A stretch of DNA of 64,000 nucleotides, from positions 132,457-196,456 of the forward strand of contig BDDD01001634.1 in NCBI GenBank assembly GCA_001972305.1, read 5' to 3'. Positions 37,127 through 49,409 of the stretch are shown here, piece by piece. The notes under the pieces were generated by a model. That model saw only the letters and a list, made by a program, of their open reading frames with translations, was not told the origin of the DNA and made no database searches. The position numbers and the translations under genes are program-made. The stretch is from Cephalotus follicularis. Taxonomy: Eukaryota; Streptophyta; Magnoliopsida; Oxalidales; Cephalotaceae. How positions within the stretch are numbered: position 1 is the first letter of the stretch; each line of letters begins with the position of its first letter.

Positions 37127-39009
37127 TGTAATACCCCGAATAATAATAATAAAATAAATAATAATTAAAAAAAAACATGCCTGGAAGTCGCTAGAAAGCA
37201 CCAGGCGTGTTTTTATCTCTCCAGGGGCATTCTTTGCACCCGGGAATGGCGAGAGCATGAGTCAGAGAGAGGGAGAGCGCTGAAGAAGACACCGGCGCCA
37301 GGCGCCTGACCAAGAGGAGATGGAGAATGGCCCAGGACCTCCCAGCGACGGTAACCCTCATCTCTCGTCTTCTCCTCTTTTCTTCTCTTTTCTTTTCCTT
37401 CTCCCTGATGCTTTGCGCCACTGTCGTTCGCTTTCTGCCACCGGTTATCATCGCAGGTGGGGCTGGTTTTCATCTTGAAGGCCAGCTACACCCATCGTGA
37501 TGACCGTCGAGGCATATTTCAGCTAGAATAAGTTAACGAGCCGACTCAGGGAGTTCGACTCGCTATCGCCTGTGACACGACATTTGGCACCAAGTTACGC
37601 TGAGTCTTGGGTGGAGATGTGTAGAACGGGTCTTGTGGAGGTTTGTTTGTGAGGTGGCCGTAGTTGTTGGTGACCGACGAGTTGACTCAGTGAGTCAGAC
37701 TCACTGCCGCCTATGACTGTGCGATTCACGACGAGTCACGGTGGTTCTTCAGCAGTATTGTATAGATCGGCCAATTTGGAGCCCGTTTATTGCATGGCCG
37801 AAGTTTCGATGTGTTGGCTGGAGCACCGGTGGTGACAGTGTGTTGCTACCTTTGTGTCGGTCGTAACGGAAGTATGATGGTTATTGCAGTGATGCTAAGA
37901 GAGACAGAGATCTCTGTTGGCACAAGGAGTTGTGCTCGTGACGAGTGAGTAACGCTTAGAGGAGGTGCAAGTTCGTTGATTCTGCTGCAAGTCCTCCCAA
38001 CTCGCAAGCTTAATTGTTAACAGGCAGGGTAATCATATGCTTTGATGGCACGTGCCTCATATGACTATTGACTTGATCCCATTCGTATAAGCCAGTATGG
38101 GACGGTTGTATACGAATGGTAGATCCCTAGAGTACGGTCATACTGTTTTACTTGCATTCTTCCATTCATGCATTTTGAACGGATTGCATGGTTTGATATA
38201 ATGTTTATTGATGATTGCATGCTAAATGGATTGTTACTGTTATGCATGATTAATGATTTTATGTTTATTGCACTGTGTACGGGTATAATGGATGGGATTG
38301 AGAATTGAGAGGAGTTGAATCTCTGCCTTCTCTCAATTCAAGGGTTTTATAAAATGGATTTAAATGGTTTTAAAGGTATTTTTAACTTACTATTGACCTT
38401 AGAAGCATATAGCTACCTTTGGAATGGACTTTCAACGGATTGGAACGGTTTTACCTTCAAATGGATTCCATAGGAAGCTTCCCTAAAGCCTTGTAGCCTA
38501 TGGAAATCCTCCTGTAACACTTTTATACTATGGATCAATTTTCAAATGAATCTTTAAAGAAAGTTTCATCAAAAAGATATTTTATACAAATGGTTTTCAA
38601 TGGATTTTGAAATAGTTTTCAATGGCTTTCAAAATGGTTTTCAACAGATGGTTAGGATAGTTTGATTGGGATGTCTGGACGCAGATATCCTAGTTGATCT
38701 AGCTTTTCCATAGGTTCAACTCCAATAGGGACCAATAAACGGTTTACGGTTACGGAAATATGGATACGGAAACGGATTTTATAAACGGTTTTGACGGATG
38801 TGCATCATATGTGATCCTTTCTATTAGGCCCCTATCATTTCTCCGGTTATACGGTTACGGGTTACGGCTATGATTGATTGTTGTTATTGTTTGAGACCTA
38901 TGAGATAACCCATTTATAATCTTCGTTTCCATCACGAGGATTATAAGTGTTAGACCACATCACTGGAGGGTATGGACATCTCTTTAGGGATGGACTAATG
39001 GGGAATACA

Positions 39010-39148
39010 GGTTATGACAGTTTTACGGCATAACATTATAGTACAGGTTATGACCATTTTTACGACATAACATTATACTACGGGTTATGACCATTTATAC
39101 GCCATAACATTTTATTACGGGCTATGTCCGTTTTTACGGCTTTGCAAA
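39010..39148. repeat. LTR minisatellite, four units of about 33 bp
   Basis: Units GGTTATGACCATTTTTACG plus ACATAACATTATACTAC repeat four times. They read as the opposite strand of the 5541-5719 minisatellite, in the homologous position of the related LTR. Confidence 0.85.
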
Positions 39149-39479
39149 GATGTGGTCAGCATTATCTCTTCCCTACTCGGCTACGACCCCGAAAGGGTAG
39201 GTAGTCGGTGGGAGTACTATCTTGGGCCAGAGAGGCAGATGAATACTTGACCTTACGGATTGTTTGTACGGAGTGTCTACAGGCCTATGGCCTTTGATGC
39301 GATACTAGGATTAGCTGAGTATACCACCGCTTAGGGACGATTGGTATACCAAAGCTGTCTGCAATTGTCATTTATACATATATATGATATGCCATGCATA
39401 CATACTGTTATATCTGTTGCATACACGGCATACAATTATATCTATTGCATACATGACATACGGTTATATCTATTGCATA

Positions 39480-39785
39480 CATGGCATATAGTATAGCCTT
39501 CTGCTTTACGGACGGTACTTCTACTGACGGTACGGTTATGGACGGTTTGGTCACGGAAGGTACGGTTACGGACGGTACGGTCACAGAAGGTACGGTTAAG
39601 GATGAGGTACGATCACGGATGGTACGGTAATGAATGGAAATGGCTGGTGAACCTACGGGTGAACTTCGCCATAGGAATGGTAATGGCTGGTGAACCTATG
39701 GGTGAACTTCGCCATAGGAATGGTAATGACTGGTGAACCTATGAGTGAACTTCCGCCATAAGTGTAGGTGAACCTATGGGTGAGT
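39480..39785. repeat. Two short tandem arrays in the solo LTR
   Basis: 39480-39640 repeats GGACGGTACGGTTAC-type units of about 15-22 bp; 39641-39785 repeats GGCTGGTGAACCTATGGG with GTGAACTTCGCCATAGG about four times. Degenerate GGTTATGGAT(C/T)G units follow to about 40065. Confidence 0.8.
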
Positions 39786-40779
39786 TCCGCCCAGGAACGG
39801 ATGGTACGGTTACAGATGGTACTGTTATAAATCAAAAGGTTATGTATCGTACGACTATGGACCAAATGGCTATGGAACGTACGACTATCGATCATACGGT
39901 TAGGGATTGAGCGGTGAAGGATCGAAGGGTTATGGATTGTACGGTAATGGAATGGATACGGTATGATTATGGAACGGATACGGAATGGTTATGGAATGGA
40001 TACAATATTGTTTTGGATCGTATCGTTATGGATCGTAATGGTTCGGATTGTGACGGTATAGTTATGGGATATTGGTTAAATGCTATTACATATATGTAGT
40101 TAACTTTCGAATGTTTTAATGGATAATAGTGATTGTTATGCATGCATCTCACATATTGTACACATATCTGCTGCACTTCTCTATGTTCCTTGCATATGTA
40201 TATCCTACACAACCCTCGGGTTGCTGATCCTTTTCATTGTAATGAAATGGATCAGGTTCAGGTCCAGGTCCAGGTGACGTGCAGCAGTTATCAGCCGTAC
40301 ATAAATCACAGAGTAAGGATCTACATCTCCTCCGATCTAACTTGTAAAAATGTAATTTTTGTAAATGTACAAATGTTATATGAGAGACATGTTTTATTTC
40401 AGCTATTGACCTGCTGACTTGTGGTAATGCTAGATATATATGTGTGTTGATGTAAAGGATATGGATGGGTCTTTCTATTGTGGAATGTTACTGATTTCCT
40501 CCTATGGGAGTGTGGATTGTTAAGGGCTGAGCCCATATATAAAATGTGTTTTCTTTACAGGGTCATAGTCTGATAAACGAATACATCATGCCAGATTTTC
40601 GGGTAATTCTAAGAGTTAGAATATTTATGAATGATTAATTTTGTTGTTATAATACGATTGATTTAAAGTTTTAAATTTATAGTACTTTTTGGAGATTGAT
40701 TATTATGATATGAATGGATTGAAGGGACGGTGTTCACGTGTCGAGTCGTGGGGGTTCCCCCACTGTTCGGGGCACGACA

Positions 40780-40899
40780 GGGTCAGACCCACTCAATGGG
40801 CGGATCCGTTTTGGGCCCAGCCCAAATGTCTAACATTTTTGATAGCTTATTTTCCTTTATTTAGTTACAATATATAATCAAAATTTCAATATTAATACT
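40780..40899. other. Short unassigned spacer between two LTRs
   Basis: 120 bp beginning with the GGGTC flank of the solo LTR and ending ATACT before the next LTR. Nothing recognisable in it. Confidence 0.5.
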
Positions 40900-43689
40900 T
40901 GTGAGCCCCCGAAAATTATTGTAGTTATTTATGATGAATAAAATTATGGAAATAATGCCTTGGAGGTTATATTAAATTACGGACTATGTTGTAATGCACA
41001 ATATAATTGTTTTATAATTTATGGTGGCAAAGCAGCATTAAATAATTGAGAGGAGCATATAAACATGTATATATAATGTAGCATGTGGGCCAATACTTGT
41101 CAATTATTTCAAGGCACCGAAAGCACCAGTCTTTTCTCCCTTTATAACACCATTACCCGTTACCTCACCAAAAACAAAGAGAAAGAAAAGACAAGAAAGG
41201 GAGCCATCGGGAGAAGAAGAAAGAAAAGGGAGAAAGAGGGCCAGCGGGAAAGAAGAAGAAAAGAAGAAGAAAAGAGGAGGAAAAAAAAAGGGAAGAGAAG
41301 GCAGTGAGCGGGAGAAGGAAGAAAGGAAGAGAGCGGCAACGCCATCTCACTACCGGCTGGCGCCATTAACGCCGTTCTTGCACCAGGTGAGTTCCTTAAC
41401 CATTTTTCTTCTCCTTCTCTGTCATTATTTCTCTCCTCCATTGATGCCAAGCATGGAGCTCCATTGTTCAGCGCCGCCTTCCTCCTTTGTTGCCGTCATT
41501 GGTGAAGGCTGGACCAAATCAGTGGGCTTGGCGCGACAGTGAGGTGGAAATAGGGATTTCGGCAGTGTGGAGAAGTAAAATGGCGCAAGGGGAAATTGTT
41601 GCTGAGCTTGGTGGAACCGGCAAAACGGGTTGACAGTGAAGAAGAGAAGGGAAATTGGCTGTTGGCAGCGGCATCTTCATTTTTGAGCTTGGCAATGCGA
41701 CTTGGACCGCTGGCAGCTCGGCAGTGGCGACAAATTCGCCAGTTTTTGCAAGCTTGAATTGTCAATTTTGGAGGTAGGTTATACCATTGCCACATTCTTG
41801 CATTTTGTATGCATATTTGCTGTTTTGATGATCAATGGGTGTTTATATGCTATGAATGTTGAATTTGGGGAATTGATTTTGGGTATAAATCGTTTTCCAT
41901 GAATGAGAACTGGTTTTTATGAATTTGGACATGGATTTAGGTGTTTTGCGAACTGTTTTGCTGTTACTGCCTTGTATAGCCAGAAAATGGCTATTTTTCA
42001 TACGGTTTTAATTTTAAATGATAATTACCCTAAGTGGGATCCCATAGGATCCATATTTAATCCCTGGGTTTCCAAAATGAAACTTTTAACAGAAAATTTG
42101 AAAAGGCCCAATTAAAAAGACTTTACGTAAATAGTTTTCAATACTGTTTCCAATGGCTGGATCGAATAACTTCATTTCGGGATATCCGGACGCGGAGAAT
42201 CCCCCTTTGACCTCTCTTCCAACCATTGCAATTTCGGTAGGGACCAAATAAACGATTACGGAAATTGATCACAAAAATGAAAATGGCCATTGAATACGAA
42301 AGTTGATTTATAACTATGAAATGATCTTACTTGATTTGACGGACGTGGATCCAAGAGATCCTTTACAAAATGGTCCCTATTATATTAAAGCATACTTGAT
42401 TTTGGGTCACAACTATGGGATGGATTATTGATTGTGTTGTATGAGACTATGGAGATAACCCATTCATGACTTCATTTCCGTCATGAACGTCATGAATGTT
42501 AGACCACAGTTACCCCCACATTGTGATTGCGGACCATACAAAAGAGCTTACCTCACATTGTGGTTAATCATTCTGTACTGTGCTTACCTCACATTGTGAT
42601 TGCGGACCATACAAAAGAGTTTACCTCACTTTGTGATTGCGGACCATTATGTACAGATCTTATCTCACATTGTGATGCGGACCATACAAAAGAGCTTACC
42701 CCACGTTGTGAAATGACCGATATGAATTATGATATTACCTAGTGGTCAGTGTTATCTCTTTCCTCACTCCTCCACGTCACCAAAAGTACGCCGAGGGTGG
42801 GATGGACCCTATGATTGATATCAATTGTTATACGGAATGTTTACAGGCCTATGGCCTTGACGTGCTTAGGACTAGCTAAATATATGAAGCTGTCCAAGAT
42901 TGCTATTTTTACACATGACATTACTTAGCATATTGATACATATATATACATTGTTCACACATGACTTGTGATTACACTGGATGCATGCATAGCACTTTAC
43001 TATATGTGGCATGCATAGCATATTATTATGATGTTGTATACATGGCATGTGGTATACCTACCGGCTTTATGTCGCTGACCCATTTCATTTCACTTTACTG
43101 CAATGGAATGGGTCAGGCCCAGGTGATGGATCACAGTGATACGATCGAAATGAAGAAATGCTTAAGTGGAATCTATAATAGTAATTCTGTTGGGATTATG
43201 TTATTGTCGTACATAACTGCGTGTAGTTACTTTATGTCTTTACTATATAAGACTTGTATTAAGGTAGCTTGTGAGACTTAATAATTATAAGAGACATGTT
43301 TGTTTTTAGCTATCGACCTGCCGGCATGTGGCAGTGCTTATTTATGTTATGTGATGTAAAAGATATGGACAAAACCCCCTACTGTGATGTATTGCTGATT
43401 CCTCCTGAGGGAGTGTGGTTGAAAAAGGGTTGAGCCCACAATATCTATATAAACTGTGTTTTCTTTACAGGGGGATATAGTCCGATAAACGAATACTTCA
43501 TGCCGAAATTTCGGTAGAATTGAAGAGTTAGTTTTTATTTGAATTGGTTATTCCGTAGACATATGATTGATTGAAATTTTAAATTTATAGCACTTTTGGG
43601 AGATCAATTATATATGTTATAATGGTTAAGGGAAATACATGTCACGCGTCGGGTTGTGGGGGTTTACCCTCACAGTTCGAGGCGTGACA
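40900..43689 (+). repeat. 5' LTR (2.79 kb) of the outer plus-strand element
   Basis: Starts TGTGAGCCCCCG and ends GGCGTGACA before the primer site. A TTTATAAC box lies at about 41141, followed by a purine-rich stretch (41170-41310) and a strong donor-like CCAG/GTGAGT at 41386/41387. A five-unit minisatellite lies at 42509-42712. CTATATAAACTGTG and TTTCTTTACAG/GG are at 43447-43470. The last 250 bp and the GGCCTATGGCCTT block are shared with the 37127 and 4325 LTRs, so the families are related. No GTCGAC array seen. Confidence 0.85.
42509..42712. repeat. LTR minisatellite, about five units of 35-45 bp
   Basis: CTTACCTCACATTGTGATTG followed by CGGACCATACAAAAGAG repeats about five times with length variation. 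Confidence 0.9.
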
Positions 43690-43693
43690 GACT

Positions 43694-43705
43694 TGGTATT
43701 AGAGC
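43694..43705 (+). other. Primer-binding site, initiator-Met tRNA type
   Basis: TGGTATTAGAGC four bases after the LTR end GTGACA, followed by CGGTCC as in the minus-strand element at 4303-4321. Confidence 0.8.
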
Positions 43706-43895
43706 CGGTCCTATGCTGGATACGCCAGGATAGGGTCCTTGGTTATGGAAATTGAGAATGATTGAGGTAATTGATTGATAAAGTGCTATATTTGGAGTTA
43801 CTTGGAGTAGCGGAATGATAAGTGTTATATTGAGTTTTCTTGAGTTATGATTTTTGAAACCGATAGCTGACTTTTGTCTCTTATACAAGGTAGGT

Positions 43896-45404
43896 ATGGA
43901 AGGTCAATGTAGTAGAGCCATAAGAAGATGAGTAACCGGGCTGACAACTAGACGGACCCGAGCTAGAGCTGCAGAAGAAGAAAGTGCAGCCCAGGAAGCA
44001 GAGAATGTTACTCCTGCCCGAGAAGAAACTAGAGGTGTTTTGAGAGAGGTGCGTTCTATGATGGCTCGACTGAATACATTTATGAGGCGTCATGGGACTA
44101 CAGTAGATGAACCTCCTGTTGAAAGACCAGTGAGGCGTGCAGCAGAAGCACTCGAACAGACTCCTGTAGTAAGACCGACCAGGCGTGCAGAGACGGCAAG
44201 GAGATCGGTTGATATGCCTAGTCGGAAGGAGAACCCCTTACTCTGGTTTTTGAAATTGAACCCTCCAGTCTTTACGGGAGAACCAGATGCCATATCTTCT
44301 GATCGGTTGATAATGCAGATTGAAAAGATCTTTGAGGTGTTGGAATGTTCGGATGCGGATAAAATCACCTTTGCCTCTTACATGTTACAAGGTGAGGCAG
44401 AACATTGGTAGAGAATGGTCAAAACTAGATGGGAGGAATCAAGGGCGCAGACATCCTGGTCCTTGTTTCTAAAGAATTTAATGAAAAATATTTTCCTGAG
44501 ATCGAGACAGAAAGAGAGGAGTCTGAGTTTCTTGGAATGTTGCAGGGTGATATGACAGTACTCCAGTATAAAGCCAAGTTCTTCGAACTGGCAAGAGTTG
44601 CCCCTCACATGGTTAGATCAGAGTCTAGGAGAGCTAAGAAGTTCCTAAATGGGTTGAGGCCAGACATCCTACTGAAACTGGTACCGCAACGGTTGAGATC
44701 CTTTCCGGAGATAGCTAGCAGAGCTAGAGAGATTGAGCTAGTGATTGATCAGATGTGTAACCTGAGGATTCAGAATGATAATAAGAGGCTCTCTTCCTCA
44801 GGTGGGCGATCAGGAAGGAGTTCAGGGAGTAGCAACAAGTCTCCCAGGTCAGGAAATAGTAGTCCTGGACAGGGTGGTTCGCCTCAGAGCGCTGGGAGTT
44901 CACCTGGGTTTTCTGGTCAAGGAAGGCAGTCCAGAGGATCACAGCAGAGGGGTAGCCGCGGTCAAAGACAGAGGGATCGAAGGAAGGCATCTTCTCACGG
45001 GAGTCGCTCTAGACTAGCCAGTGGTAGTAGTCAGGCTGCCATTGAGCCGTACGTACACTGTGGGCGCACTAACCACACCTCTGACGATTGCTGGTGGAGA
45101 GCTGGTAAATGTATGGTATGTGGGGCTTCCGATCATGGAACTAGGGAGTTCCCACATAGCAGATATGGTTCTGGGGATCAGCCTGGGCTAGGTTCTTGTG
45201 GATCATATGGAGGTACTCAACAGAACCAGGGTACGGGGTATCAACAAAGCAGTGGTTCCCGTCAAGAACAGGGTCGTCAGGGTACCAATACACCTTCAAC
45301 AACAGGAAGAGACCGAGGAAAACAACCGATGGGATCGACACCTACTATGCAGAGTAGAGTGTATGCGATGGACCAAAGGGCAGCAGGAGGATCTAACTCA
45401 GTGA
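43896..45404 (+). pseudogene. gag of the outer plus-strand element
   Basis: The start follows the leader after the primer site. The N-terminal part is Arg-rich with repeated PVRRAAEA/PTRRAETA phrases. The gag core includes NPPVFTGEPDAISSD and IEKIFEVLECSDADKITFAS (about 44260-44390) and YKAKFFELARVAPHMV (about 44560-44620). A long Ser/Gly/Gln/Arg-rich linker (about 44790-45040) precedes two zinc-knuckle-like segments (NHTSDDC and CMVCGASDH at about 45065-45140). Product if intact: capsid and nucleocapsid. A small number of breaks. Confidence 0.85.
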
Positions 45405-45601
45405 TTGGAGGTACGGTTTATATTTCTCGATGTATATATGGCACGAACTCTTATTGATCCGGGCTCATCTCATTCATACATCGCATCACATTTTATATGT
45501 CATGTTTCTGTGGAGCTCGAGTGTTTACCTTTTACAATTGAGATTAGTAATCCTGTGGGAGAATCTGTGATTCCAAAATGGATATGTAACTCTTGTGTTA
45601 T
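45405..45601 (+). pseudogene. Protease start of the outer element, up to the nested insertion
   Basis: Contains LIDPGSSHSYIASHF, the aspartic protease active-site region, and LECLPFTIEISNPVGES. It stops at 45601 where the nested LTR begins; the rest of the protease resumes at 61433. Confidence 0.85.
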
Positions 45602-47986
45602 TGTGACGACCGAATTCCCTTTTGCACTGTTCATGTATACATCATACCGTATTGGACCGTACTGAACTGTATTGATTGAGGTATTCTTATACCTATTGAT
45701 ATTGTATTGGTTATATGCATGTATAGTCTGGATTTTGGGCCGAGTTTCGGATAGTTGATCGAATCGACTATTTAAGTCAATTCTTTCTCTCTTTTCTCTC
45801 ATTATTCTCATTTCCTCTTCTCTCTCTATCCTTCTCCCTCTCTCTCTCTCTAGCTGGAGTCTCCATCTTCCTCCCTTGCAGTCGGAATTACATCTCCATC
45901 GACAAGGACAGTGATTACAAGTGGTGGCTTACCGATTGAACAAGAAAGTAGCGGATTATTGGGCGTTTTCAGCCGATTGATCGATCGTTAGCTCAACTTT
46001 TGAAGCTTCAGTGAAAGGTAGGACTTCTTTACTGAATTGCCTACTGTTTTATTGATTGATTGATTGAATTGCATGATTGAATTGAGTGATTGAATTGAGG
46101 TTTTTAGGGTTTATAGCAAACCCTCGACCTAATTGTTAAATTGAATGATTGAAATCGAATTTGGAAGGTTGTAACTAGTCTTACTAACCTCAAATGATTG
46201 ATTGTAAACTTTGGTTTTCAAATAATGACTTTAAATTGGATTTTGACCCGAGATTGGCCCCATTTTCTGCGCAAAATCGACTTTGCCCGGAAATGACATC
46301 GATCCTTAGCCCAAAGACGTCGATGTCTTTCTCATACGAGTGCTATATCCTTGATTTGGCAGCAAAGACATCGACGCCTTTCAAATACGTCGACGTTTTT
46401 GCCTCGAGATGTCTCTCCCCTGGAAAGACGTCCATGCCGAACATCGATGTGCATTCTCAGGCTATTTTTATTGAAACGCATTGAAGCCTTTCTTAAAGGA
46501 CGTCGACGTCTTCGGCCAGGTCTCCACACAAATAGGGAAAGACATCGATGTCTTTCCACCGTTTTAAAAAGGAGTTGATGTCTTTCACCAAAGACATCGA
46601 CGCCTAATGTACTAAAAGGAGTTTTTAACTGTTTTAAAGCTAGTTTTCAACTTCTTTTCACATTTCCACTTGACTAGAGCCTCACTTGAGGTGTTCAAGT
46701 GTTTGAAAACAGTTTTAACTGATTGGATTAATTGATTGATTGCTTGAGTCGTGAGTGTTGTTGTGAGTCTAAGTCGGTAAAATGGACGCACGTCTCCATC
46801 CCTCCATTAGGCACCACCATTTATCGGCCTTGCATCGACGTTGTATTGATACATCGATCGATTGCTTGAGTCGTAAGTGTTGTTGTGAGTCTAAGTCGAT
46901 AAGATGGATGCACGTTCCCATTTCTCCATTAGGCACCACCACTCATTGACTTTACTTAATGTTGTACTAACTCAATTGAATGATTGATTGTATTGTATGG
47001 ATCCTATAGAGCGACCTTGTGGTTTACGTCAGCATGTTAGGTTGACTATGTCCACCTATTCCGTCAACCGTTTCTTTTACTGTATTGTCATGCTGACGAG
47101 CACGATTGATTGACGATTGACGCTCGCTGAGGGCCGTAGCTCCCTAACGGCATCAGTAGCTCCCTCAGCTGTAGCTCATCGAGATTGTATTGGCCCAGCC
47201 ATAGGCTGGAAGATCTATGCGTTCCAGACCTGATCAGTCTGAGAACCGTAGATAGATCTCCCACCCTTTTCGAAGGACTACCTTCCGTGGGATTGATCAC
47301 TGCTAACTGATTAACACTGTGTTGAAACCGGTCGCATGCTCTATAGGATATTGATTGATTGATTGGGTGTTTCATACACCACCATTGAATGTCTGTTGTT
47401 GATTGATTGATTGTTATAGATCCTATCCGTATGCTCTGTTATGGGCCATTGTCATACGGGTAGTCTGACCGCCAATTGTACATGTACATTTGTCATTTCA
47501 TGCATTGATATTGTACACCGTACATTGATATTGTATAAATTGTCACCGATATTGCACATTGTACATGCATACATGCTGCATGGGGTTTCTGCTTAGCCAG
47601 TGTGGCTAACCCCATCCTTCGGGGTGGGGCTGTGTTGTACCTTTGTGTGCGGCATAGGCAGGGCAGCAGGTAGCAGTGGACAGAAGGACTGAAGACCGTT
47701 GATCGCATGACTGCTTGGGTACCGCGGAGCTTGTTGTGAGACATTGTAGTAGATTTTGGAATGTATTGCTTTGAGATCTTGTAATGAAAGATGGATATGT
47801 ACTGTATTGTAATGCTGTTTAAAGGATTGTTATGTATTGAAAAGGCTTGTAATGTTTTGTATCTTCCGCAACTGATACGTATTGTAAAGTTTTACACATT
47901 TTTTTATATTGCTAGTCCTGACCATTTTTTTTGTACTGGATTGAGAGTAACGCCACGTGTCCGTCCTGCGGGCGCGGGGTGTTACA
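45602..47986 (+). repeat. 5' LTR (2.39 kb) of the nested Tekay element
   Basis: TGTGACGACCG to GGGTGTTACA. Contents: TATTTAAG near 45769, CT-rich block (45780-45850), donor-like AAAG/GTAGGA near 46015, GATT repeats (46050-46095), GTCGAC array (46296-46612), ATTGATTG repeats, and a GC hairpin-like CCCCATCCTTCGGGGTGGGG at 47612-47631. Same family as the solo LTR at 16757-19144. Confidence 0.95.
46296..46612. repeat. GACGTCGACGTC array in 5' LTR
   Basis: About eleven units (AAAGACGTCGATGTC, AAAGACATCGACGCC, TACGTCGACG, GGACGTCGACGTC and others). Only two exact GTCGAC cores remain; most others differ at CpG positions. Confidence 0.85.
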
Positions 47987-47989
47987 GTA

Positions 47990-48000
47990 TGGTATCAGAG
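47990..48000 (+). other. Primer-binding site, initiator-Met tRNA type
   Basis: TGGTATCAGAG four bases after the LTR end TTACA at 47986. Confidence 0.85.
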
Positions 48001-48169
48001 ACATTGGACGGCCTGCTAGCTAAGTATATAAATGCGTTGATTGAGATTGACTGAATGGATTTGCATGATATGTGCTCTTGCTTATTCATGCTATTGTTAT
48101 TGAAAAAGAGATTGATATTGGAATTGAAAGTGATTTCATCTGATCATCCAATTGTTGTCGCTTATAGTA

Positions 48170-49404
48170 ATGGAAAACAGAGGAAGGCGTGGCTGACGGG
48201 GTGCAAGGAATGTTCCTGCCCTTGCTCCTGCCCCTGTTCCTGTTGATGATGAACCGGCTCCTGGTAATGCTTTTCCAGAGTATGATCCTAATGCTCCACC
48301 CGCGGGTGCTGACCCTGAGGTTTGGAGACAATTGTGTGCCACTATGGCATAGATGCATACTCTGATGGGACGCCAACAGGCTATAGTGGAACGTAGACCA
48401 AGGAGGGAAGACATGTTGAGCCGTTTCTTAAAGTTGCAGCCTCCAGCATTTGTAGGACTCCCTGATCATACCCTTGCTGAGTCTTGGCTAATCCATCTGG
48501 AAAAGGTCTTTGAGGTCATGGGATGTGATGATGAACAGAGATTGGTATTGGCAGTGTATATGCTCCAAGGAGAAACTGAGCACTGGTGGGCTATGGTTAA
48601 TACAAATTGGACAATAAATGGTACAGTCTGCTCTTGGGATGCCTTCAAAAGAGAATTCTATGCAAGGTACTACCCTCAGGTAGAGATAGACAGAAGAGAG
48701 ATTGAATTTGCTAACTTAGTACAAGGGAGCATGACAGTTGCTGAGTATGAGGCGGGGTTCACGCAACTAGCCCGATCCGCCCCGTACTTAGTGGAAAGCC
48801 AAGAGCGAAGAGCAAAGAAGTTCCTTTGGGGACTGATATTGGACTTGAGGAGGCAGCTGACCCCCTTCGGGTTGACCTCCATATCGGATATTTCTTCCTG
48901 AGCTATGCAGCTCGAGGATATTGCAGCTGAGGCTAGACAGATGAGAAATATAGCCCGTACTAGGCCTACTCCTTCTTCTTGACAGAGTGGTAGTGACAGT
49001 GGCACAGAAGACTGATAGTAGCCCCTCACCTGGTTCTCAGGGTAGCAATCAGGATAGCGGGAATCTGTCCCGTTTTTGGAGGAGAGGCAGATCGAGGAAC
49101 GCACGTTGAGGAGACCGATCTTCAGCACCTAGTCAGGGTACACCCTCTAGACTTTCTGGGAGTGGTAATCAGAGTGCTACGGTTCCTTGTGTGCATTGTC
49201 AGAAGACCAACCATACTTCTGAGAATTGTAGATGGTTCTTGGGCCATTGCTTGGTTTGTGGTGGTTTCGACCACATTGCTAGAGATTGTCCTCGGAGTTC
49301 TCGTCCTAGAGGATTTGATCAGACACAGCGGGCACCGCCTCCACCAGGACCGACAGCTAGTGTACCGTCTTCTTCCCGTGGGGCTTCGTAGTCCAGGGGG
49401 AAGT
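48170..49404 (+). pseudogene. gag of the nested Tekay element
   Basis: Begins ENRGRRG shortly after the primer site. The gag core shows FLKLQPPAFVGLPD, LEKVFEVMGCDDEQR, YMLQGETEHWWAMVN and YEAGFTQLARSAPYLV (about 48420-48810). Two CCHC zinc knuckles, CVHCQKTNHTSENC and CLVCGGFDHIARDC (both C-x2-C-x4-H-x4-C), lie at about 49188-49300. The C-terminal part is rich in Pro, Ser and Arg. A few breaks. Confidence 0.9.
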
Positions 49405-49409
49405 AGCCT

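Larger units (their letters stand above)
37127..40779 (+). mobile_element. Solo LTR (3.65 kb), Tekay-like family of the 4325-8179 LTR
   Basis: Starts TGTAATACCCCG and ends GGCACGACA. The flanks AGGTC (37122-37126) and GGGTC (40780-40784) form a near-perfect 5-bp duplication, and there is no primer site or internal region. Order and wording match the LTR at 4325-8179 reversed: CT-rich start, GACTCAGTGAGTC palindromes (37680-37712), GATATCC/FIRST-type AT segment, minisatellite (39010-39148), GGCCTATGGCCTTTG block, then TATATAAAATGTG and TTTCTTTACAG at 40535-40560. It lacks the GTCGAC array seen in the other copy. Confidence 0.9.

Noticed and set aside
41083-41450. Lys/Glu/Arg-rich frame and its opposite-strand partner
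   Set aside because: Purine-rich LTR leader read in any frame gives this; no conserved motif.
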